Positions 1 to 5,322 of a DNA stretch of 5,322 nucleotides are shown here, in pieces. The stretch spans positions 1 through 5,322 of the forward strand of contig CAKMQO010000209.1 in NCBI GenBank assembly GCA_927911695.1. The letters run 5' to 3'. The DNA is from an uncultured Gemella sp. Lineage in GTDB: Bacteria; Bacillota; Bacilli; Staphylococcales; Gemellaceae. The stretch's first letter is position 1. Every line of letters starts with the position of its first letter. The position numbers and the translations under genes were made by a program. Below the pieces are notes generated by a model. That model saw only the letters and a program-made list of their open reading frames with translations. It was not told the origin of the DNA and searched no databases.

Positions 1-1120
1 GACAAATTGTTTTTCATCAACAGCATCTAAATTCATATTTTTTTAGTTTACCCATTCCTGGAATCATTTCCAAGTATGTCTTTAAGACTACCTAATTTTT
101 TTAAACTTGTTCTAATTGAGTTAAGAAAATCTTCAAAAGTAAAAACTTTGATTTAGAAATTTTTTCCTGCATTTTTTTAGCTTCATCTTCATCAATAGAA
201 GCTTGTGCTTTTTCAATTAATGTAAGTACGTCACCCATACCTAAAATACGAGATGCCATACGTTCTGGGTGGAATAACTCAAGGTCATTCATTTTTTCAC
301 CCATACCGACTAACTTAATTGGTTTTCCTGTAATTGACTTAATAGATAGTGCAGCACCACCACGAGTATCACCATCTAACTTAGTTAGTACTAAACCAGT
401 AATATCAAGTTGTTCATCAAATGAAGTCGCAATATTAACTGCTTCTTGACCTATCATAGAATCGACAACAAGTAATATTTCATCTGGTGTTGTAGCAGCT
501 TTAATATTTTTTAATTCATCCATTAATAGTTCATCGATGTGTAAACGTCCAGCTGTATCGATGATTACATAGTTGAAGTAATTTTCTTTAGCAAAAGCTA
601 ATCCATCCTTAACAATATCTACTGGATCTTTATCTACATAAAATACTTCGATATCAAGTTGCTTACCTAATGTTTTTAATTGTTGAACTGCAGCAGGTCT
701 ATAAACGTCAGCAGCAATAAGAAGGGGTTTTTTCTTCATAGTCTTTTTAACTTTAAGCGCTAATTTACCTGCTGTTGTTGTTTTACCAGCCCCTTGAAGA
801 CCAACCATCATTACAGTAGTAATTTTACCACCTTGGTTTAATTCAACATTAGATCCACCTAGTAGTTCAACTAATTCTTCATTTACAATTTTTACAACTT
901 GTTGTGCTGGAGTAAGAGATTTCATAACCTCTGTTCCAACTGCTCTTTCACTTATTTTCTTAACAAATTCTTTTACAACTTTGAAGTTAACGTCCGCTTC
1001 TAATAAAGCTAATCTAACTTCACGCATCATTTCTTTTACATCCGCTTCTGAAACTTTACCTTTTCCAGTAAGCTTAGCTATTGTATTTTGTAATCTTTCT
1101 GATAAATTCTCAAATGCCAT
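1..1120 (-). CDS. ffh: Signal recognition particle protein Ffh (SRP54 GTPase), 3'-truncated by window, frameshifted in M domain
   Basis: Ffh binds 4.5S/6S SRP RNA and signal sequences of nascent membrane proteins, and docks with FtsY at the membrane in a GTP-dependent way. The uninterrupted frame (1120 down to 101) gives 339 residues. These are an N-terminal helical bundle (about 1-95), the G domain with P-loop GLQGAGKTTT (107-116), DVYRP (138-142), DTAGR (188-192), TKLD (246-249) and GMGE (272-275), then the linker HPERMASRILGMGD leading to the M domain. After K325-F326 the frame breaks. From about 148 to 1 the minus strand still encodes typical M-domain sequence in shifting frames (FEDFL, QLEQV, KKLGSLKDIL, MIPGMG, KNMNLDAVDEKQ). 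Family members are about 440-450 residues, so the rest of the M domain lies outside the window. The ATG at 1118-1120 is preceded by AGGAGAG. One oddity is DSMIGQ at 220-225, where Ffh usually has DAMTGQ. Identity is secure; the exact indels are inferred. Confidence 0.96.
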
Positions 1121-1125
1121 ACAAG

Positions 1126-1132
1126 CTCTCCT
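1126..1132 (-). promoter_or_regulatory. Ribosome binding site of ffh overlapping the ylxM stop codon
   Basis: On the minus strand AGGAGAG lies 5 bases upstream of the ffh ATG. Its first two bases are the last two bases of the ylxM TAG stop (1131-1133). The gap between the genes is only 10 bases, which suggests translational coupling of YlxM and Ffh. Confidence 0.8.
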
Positions 1133-1454
1133 AATTTTCTAGTTTTATCAATTCTTCTACATACGTTAGTACTTCTGTATCAGTAGTTGTTTTCTTTATC
1201 TCATTTAGTAAAAACAATCTTTGATTGTTTAATTTAATTAAATTTAACTTCTCTTCAAACTGTTCTAATTCTAATATTGTTCTCTTAATATTATTAGATA
1301 CAGCTTGTTTTGATATATTATAATTTTCAGAAATCTCTGTTAGCGATAAATCGTTAAAATAATAGTCATCTAAATACTGTCTTTGTTTATCACTAAGTAA
1401 TTCAGAGTAAAAATCATAGAGTTGTGAAATCTTTATAACTTGTTCTATTTCCAC
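1131..1454 (-). CDS. ylxM: YlxM/p13-like helix-turn-helix protein, SRP-associated
   Basis: This is a 107-residue acidic protein of the YlxM (UPF0122) family, which in Gram-positive bacteria is encoded next to ffh. In streptococci YlxM has been reported to associate with the SRP and modulate its GTPase activity. The sequence is all-helical with a sigma-70 region 4-like helix-turn-helix around residues 37-59 (LTEISENYNISKQAVSNNIKR), preceded by the family pattern LSDKQRQYLDDYYFNDLS. The C-terminal half is a charged helical segment. The start is GTG at 1452-1454, chosen because GGAGG (1461-1465) sits 6 bases upstream and no ATG fits as well. Length is normal for the family (about 105-120). It is the first gene of the ylxM-ffh operon, behind its own promoter. 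In Bacillus subtilis ftsY lies directly upstream of ylxM; here it does not. Despite the HTH, a DNA-binding role is not established. Confidence 0.92.
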   Translation of the reverse strand: MEIEQVIKISQLYDFYSELLSDKQRQYLDDYYFNDLSLTEISENYNISKQAVSNNIKRTILELEQFEEKLNLIKLNNQRLFLLNEIKKTTTDTEVLTYVEELIKLEN

Positions 1455-1494
1455 AATCTTCCTCCAGTCATTAAATATAAATCTACATCATTAT

Positions 1495-1523
1495 ATTATA
1501 CGATAAAATCGCGTTTTTTTCAA
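1495..1523 (-). promoter_or_regulatory. Sigma-A type promoter for ylxM-ffh
   Basis: On the minus strand a -35 box TTGAAA (1518-1523) and a perfect -10 box TATAAT (1495-1500) are separated by exactly 17 bases. Transcription would start near 1485-1488, giving a short leader of about 30 bases that ends in the GGAGG ribosome binding site of ylxM. No operator-like dyad is visible. The boxes are read directly; activity is inferred. Confidence 0.8.
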
Positions 1524-1540
1524 ATTTTTACCGCTTTTTT

Positions 1541-1584
1541 AAAAAATAAAATCAACTCAAATTAAAACTATTTTGAGCTGATTT
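1541..1584 (-). terminator. Rho-independent terminator after priA
   Basis: On the minus strand a 13-bp stem is formed by AAATCAGCTCAAA (1572-1584) and TTTGAGTTGATTT (1549-1561), with one G-U pair and a 10-base loop. A T-rich tract, TTTATTTTTT (1541-1550), follows it. It lies about 58 bases beyond the priA stop and just before the ylxM promoter, so it separates the two transcription units. The plus strand has an A-C mismatch at the G-U position and a poorer tail, which supports minus-strand function. Confidence 0.82.
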
Positions 1585-1641
1585 ATTTACATTTAGTTTA
1601 AAATATATGATTTATTTTTAATACAAATTAATTTGAATTAT

Positions 1642-4005
1642 TTACATATAATCCAGTGCAGAATTATCAATTGTTATTGTAATTTTCTCTCTAGAGAAAC
1701 TTTCGGCAAAATAATCATTAATATACTTTAATAAGGGATAAAGTTTATTATAATCTTCATCTTGATATCTTATAGCAATATTGAATTTATATTCATTATT
1801 TATTTTATAAAATAGACTCTTATTAGGTCCTAATACTGATAAATTAGTTTGTTTCTTACTAATAAAATCGAATATCATCTTAGCAACACGTTCTGTCTTT
1901 TGTTCATCATATCCTTTTATTGTTATAAATGAGATTTTACAAAATGGAGGATAGTCTATTAACTTTCTTCTGTTAAGTTCATATTTATAAAATTTATCAT
2001 AGCTATGTTCAATTGCATAATCTAGTATATTGCTAGCTATATTAGTTTGAAAGACAACTTCTCCTTCCTTCTCACTTCGTCCAGCCCTACCAGCAGTTTG
2101 AACTAGTAATTGGAATAGTTTCTCATTAGCTTTAAAACTAGGTAGTGCTATCATATTATCAATAGATAATACACCAACTAAAGTTATATTTGGAAAATCT
2201 AGTCCTTTTGAGATCATCTGTGTTCCTAATAGAATATCAGATTTGTGATTTTTAAAATCAGTAAGTAGCCTTTCATATGCCCCTTTTCTACTAGTGGTAT
2301 CAGAGTCCATCCTTGTAATTCTAACACCTGGTATATTTTGATACAGGTACTCTTCAACGCGCTGTATACCATAATTCCCCGAAACTAATTCTGGATGTTC
2401 ACAACACTTAGATATATTAGAAATTTTCTTTTGATATCCACAAAAATGACAATGTAGTGAATTATCATGTTTATGATAGTTTAAACTTATATCACAATTT
2501 TCACACTTATATAAAATGTCCACATGAAAAGCAACGAATAAAGTTAGTATATCCTCGTTTATTCATTAATAAGAGTACTTGTTCCTTCTTCTCTATTTTT
2601 TCTTTTATCTTAGTAAGTAATTCACTAGCAATAACATCTTCTTTTTCTGCGGTATGAACTATATTTATCATCGGTAATTTATTATTAAACCTATGTGTAA
2701 GCTTTAATAAATTGTTAGGATTATTCTTTTCAAACTTATAATACAGATCAACTGAAGGTGTTGCACTAGCATATAATATAGTAGATTTATTATATATTCC
2801 ACGCTTTCTAGCAATATCCTTAGCATCATATCTTGGTGACTCAGTCTGTTTATAACTATTTTCATGTTCTTCATCAATGATAATAATACCTAGATTATTA
2901 AACGGTGCAAAAACTGCAGAACGAGTACCTAAGCATATTTTAACTTTACCATCAAGAATTTTTTTCCACTCATTATACTTTTCTTTTGCATTGAGTCTAG
3001 AATGTATAACTGCTATGTTATCGCTAAATACTTTTCTAAATTTCTTTTCAATTTGCGGCGTTAATATTATCTCTGGTACTAAAATGATAGCTTCTTTCCC
3101 TTCTTTAATCACCTTTTCTATAAGCTTTATATAAATCTCCGTTTTCCCTGCACCTGTTACACCATGCAAAAGATACTCATTGAACTTATTACTACCAAAA
3201 TTCTCACTAATTCTGTCATAAATTTCTTGTTGATGTTTACTTAATTTCGTATTATTTTCTAGTATAGATGTATTTATATCATGTTTAACATCTTCTTCAA
3301 TAATTCTAATTACATTCTTTTCAAGTAGTTTTTTCGTAACAGAGTTTCCTATATTAAGTTTATCTTTAACCTTTGATTTTTTTATTTTATCATTAGTAAT
3401 TAAATAATCGACCAGTTCTTTTTGTTTTTTGTTAATTTAACATCTTTATATTTATCTAACACATAAAACTCTTCTGTTTCGTTGTTTTTAATTTCTTTAA
3501 TTCTACTTATCAGCCTAATTGCTTTTAGTGAGATTAAGTATCCTATTTGTTCAATTGAAAATAGCTTCTCAAATTTATTCTTTTCGATTAAGTTATCTGT
3601 ATTGAAGTGTTTTGCATAATCTAAAAGTAATGTTTTATTACTATCAAGAAGCTCATAGTATTCTAAATACTTATTTTTTAGGCTTGTAGGAACAATTGTT
3701 TCGATTGCCTGTATTCTTGTACAAAATAGTTCATCAGCCATTACTTTAGACAATAAAATCATTTCTTTTGTTAATATTGGAAAGTAATCCTTTAGTCTTT
3801 TAATATATTTAAACTTATTCGTTGTTTCTATTTCAGAATTCCCACTTCTAGTATCTACTACATACCCTTGAATCGTTCTTGTTCCAAAAGGAACCTCGAC
3901 TCTGTATCCTACTATATCCATATCTTTAAATTCCTCAGGTACAAGATAAGAATAAACTTGATTAACATTATGATTATTTACATCAATTATTACCTCAGCA
4001 TACAT
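1642..4005 (-). CDS. priA: Primosomal protein N' (PriA replication restart helicase), two frameshifts
   Basis: PriA is the superfamily 2 3'-to-5' DNA helicase that recognises stalled forks and reloads the replicative helicase. Three reading-frame pieces (4005 to about 3424, about 3424 to 2510, 2510 to 1642) join into one protein of about 787 residues, close to the usual 730-805. In order they carry the N-terminal DNA-binding domain (VEVPFGTRTIQGYVV, about 37-50), a winged-helix-like region, Walker A GVTGAGKTE (about 282-290), GTRSA (about 360), DEEH (about 378-381), SATPS (about 414-418), a cysteine-rich zinc insertion (about 492-535), GTQMISKGLDF (about 594-604) and QTAGRAGR (about 636-643), then the C-terminal domain. 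The first break is at A-runs (3419-3430) and needs one added base; the second is near 2510 and needs one base removed. The sequence 3170-3424, which has no in-frame ATG, GTG or TTG start of its own, is the missing middle of PriA. The ATG at 4003-4005 has a perfect Shine-Dalgarno. Confidence 0.95.
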
Positions 4006-4009
4006 AATC

Positions 4010-4020
4010 TCACCTCCTTT
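4010..4020 (-). promoter_or_regulatory. Strong ribosome binding site of priA
   Basis: The minus strand reads AAAGGAGGTGA, matching the full anti-Shine-Dalgarno end of 16S rRNA. GGAGG lies 7 bases upstream of the priA ATG, which fixes the start. It lies within the 29-base gap after the coaBC stop. I see no terminator or convincing promoter there, so priA is probably co-transcribed with coaBC. Confidence 0.85.
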
Positions 4021-4034
4021 AAATTAAAGTTAAT

Positions 4035-5209
4035 TTATTTTGATATTTCATCAACTATAGCTTTTGCTATATTATTTTTATTGCTTTTATCAATTTTCTT
4101 AATATTATCGTGTCTGTCTATTATATAGACCTCATTATCATCACTACCAAAACCTATATCTTTTTAGATATATCATTAGCGACAATATAATCAAGATTTT
4201 TCTTAACAATCTTTTCTTTTGCATACTCTATCAAATTATTTGTTTCAGCAGCGAAACCAATAACTTTTTGACCTTCATGTTTATTATCACCCACATATTT
4301 TAATATGTCTTGTGTTCTTCGAAATTCAATTGTTAAATTTCCGTCTTGTTTTTTTACTTTTTTATCAAAAACTTGAACTGGTGTGTAATCTGATACAGCT
4401 GCTGCCTTTATAATAAAATCACAATCCTTAAAATTGTTTTTTACTGCTTCAAACATATCATTTGTGCTAGTGATTTTTACTTTCTTTACATTATTGCTAA
4501 TACTATCATTATCAACGCTAGTCACTAAGATTACTTCTGCCCCTCTTCTTGCACACTCATTCGCAATAGAAATACCCATTTTCCCTGTAGATGGATTTGT
4601 TAAGCATCTAAATGGATCGATGAATTCTTTTGTAGGTCCTGCAGTTACCAACACCTTTTTTCCTTTTAAATCCTGTTCAACTTTTTGAAACACAAAACTT
4701 TCAATTTTTTCGATTGATGGGAATTTACCTTCGCCTACATCTCCACATGCTAAAAGCCCACTATCAGGTTCCACAAAATTAAAACCTAGTTTAATTAATC
4801 TATTCATATTATCTTGAATAATTGGATTTCTATACATAAATGTATTCATCGCTGGAACAATATAAACAGAAGATGTATCTCTAACTGCGAGCATTAATGA
4901 AGTAGCCAGGTCATCTGCAATTCCATTTGAAAATTTTGAAATCAAATTAGCTGTAGCTGGTGCTACAATTATTTTCTCCGCCCACTTCGTTAAGTCTATG
5001 TGTTGTATTTCATTTTCATCGATTTCTTCAAAAGTACTTGTGTAAACTCTATTTTTTGTTAAAGTTTGAAATGGTAGCTGTGCAACAAATTTTTCAGCAT
5101 TTTTTGTAAGTATTACTTTAACATTATTACCTTGCTTCACAAGAGAGCTACATAAATCAATTGATTTATATGCCGCAATGCCCCCTGAAACTATTAATAA
5201 AATATTCAT
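4035..5209 (-). CDS. coaBC: Bifunctional phosphopantothenoylcysteine decarboxylase / phosphopantothenate-cysteine ligase (CoaBC, Dfp), one frameshift
   Basis: This is a cytosolic enzyme of coenzyme A synthesis. The CoaB half joins 4'-phosphopantothenate to cysteine using CTP, and the FMN-dependent CoaC half decarboxylates the product to 4'-phosphopantetheine. CoaC (about 1-180) shows the flavin-binding start IVSGGIAAYKS, catalytic His70 in HIDLTKWAE, PAMNTFMYRNP (119-129) and Cys155 in GLLACGDVGEGK. CoaB (about 183 onward) shows VLVTAGPTKEFIDPFR, the N-x-S-x-GKMG loop (TNPSTGKMG, 204-212), KAAAVSDYTP (268-277) and GFAAET (318-323). The open frame stops early at 4154 after ANDISKK (residues 344-350). 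One added base near 4160, probably a G lost from a GG pair, restores ANDISKKDIGFGSDDNEVY and continues to TAA at 4035-4037, giving about 391 residues, normal for the family. The ATG at 5207-5209 follows AGAGGAGA. It shares an operon with priA, as in Bacillus subtilis. Confidence 0.96.
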
Positions 5210-5214
5210 GGAAT

Positions 5215-5222
5215 TCTCCTCT
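5215..5222 (-). promoter_or_regulatory. Ribosome binding site of coaBC
   Basis: AGAGGAGA on the minus strand lies 5 bases upstream of the coaBC ATG and overlaps a TAG stop at 5221-5223 that closes an open frame from upstream. The layout mirrors the ylxM-ffh junction and suggests coaBC is an internal gene of an operon. Confidence 0.7.
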
Positions 5223-5322
5223 AAACTTTATTAATATAAGTCATGATCAGTATTATTTGTTCCAAAAACTGCTGTTCAATTTCGATAGTCTTTTAATATA
5301 TCTAAGTTTGTTACCTGAACAG
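5221..5322 (-). CDS. 3' end of an unidentified upstream gene (partial, possibly frameshifted)
   Basis: I do not recognise this product. One minus-strand frame is open from about 5292 to a TAG at 5221-5223 and ends IEQQFLEQIILIMTYINKV. A second frame is open from the window edge (about 5320) to about 5279 and reads VQVTNLDILKDYRN before a TGA. Removing one base in the AAA run near 5280 would join them into a single C-terminal tail, consistent with the indels in the other genes. In Bacillus subtilis this position holds rpoZ, but the residues do not resemble the usual omega subunit C-terminus, so no name is given. Only about 30 residues are visible, and the region could equally be non-coding leader. 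Confidence 0.35.

Noticed and set aside
1501..1540. Repeated GCG/CCGC plus T-run pattern as an operator or repeat
   Set aside because: The similarity is short and explained by A/T runs around the promoter spacer, with no real dyad or direct repeat.
1576..1592. Terminator acting on the plus strand from the same hairpin
   Set aside because: The plus strand has an A-C mismatch and a broken T tail, and no plus-strand gene leads into it.
2457..2657. Plus-strand open frame of 66 codons
   Set aside because: It lies antisense to priA, has no family resemblance and no ribosome binding site, and is a shadow of the real gene.
2877..3134. Plus-strand open frame of 85 codons with hydrophobic stretches
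   Set aside because: It is antisense to the helicase core of priA. The hydrophobic look comes from the complement of A-rich Lys/Glu codons.
3170..3424. Possible gene-free gap between two PriA pieces
   Set aside because: The minus-strand frame is open throughout and continuous with the downstream helicase piece. It lacks an in-frame ATG, GTG or TTG start and is the missing middle of PriA.
3868..4128. Plus-strand open frame of 86 codons resembling a membrane peptide
   Set aside because: It spans the priA start and the coaBC 3' end in antisense. It has no ribosome binding site, and its Ile/Leu/Phe-rich content is expected from the complement of A-rich coding DNA.
4434..4688. Plus-strand open frame of 84 codons
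   Set aside because: It is antisense to the conserved CoaB domain and has no supporting signals.
5249..5279. Possible promoter for coaBC (TTGAAC, 17 bases, TAATAC)
   Set aside because: The -10 matches only about half of the consensus and it may lie inside an upstream coding tail, so it is not strong enough to annotate.

Overview
This window is a strongly A+T-rich stretch of bacterial chromosome carrying conserved housekeeping genes, all on the minus strand. The protein sequences (Ffh, YlxM, PriA, CoaBC), the strong purine-rich ribosome binding sites and the low G+C point to the Bacillota/Mycoplasmatota side of the tree, such as a Bacilli-related or Acholeplasma/Izemoplasma/Haloplasma-like lineage. 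The organism cannot be named from the sequence. Both clear Trp codons in the real frames (one each in PriA and CoaBC) are TGG, and no TGA is needed in frame. This argues weakly against the TGA=Trp code of Mycoplasma.

Reading in the direction of transcription, from high to low coordinates, the first item is the end of an unidentified upstream gene (about 5221-5322). Next come coaBC (5209 to 4035, coenzyme A synthesis) and priA (4005 to 1642, replication restart helicase), which look like one operon. An intrinsic terminator follows at 1541-1584. A near-consensus promoter at 1495-1523 then starts a second operon, ylxM (1454 to 1131) and ffh (1120 to beyond position 1), encoding the SRP accessory protein and the SRP54 GTPase.

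The most notable property is that three normally essential genes are interrupted by small indels. CoaBC has one near its C-terminus, PriA has two, and Ffh has several within the last 150 bases at the window edge. In each case a shift of one or two bases restores a well-conserved protein, so the genes look intact in evolutionary terms. The best explanation is uncorrected sequencing or assembly error, although slippage during expression is a formal alternative. One priA site coincides with an in-phase A_AAA_AAC heptamer.

I found no mobile element, CRISPR array, defence system, RNA gene or new system. The direct junction of the coaBC-priA and ylxM-ffh operons, which lie apart in Bacillus subtilis, suggests a compacted or rearranged genome.
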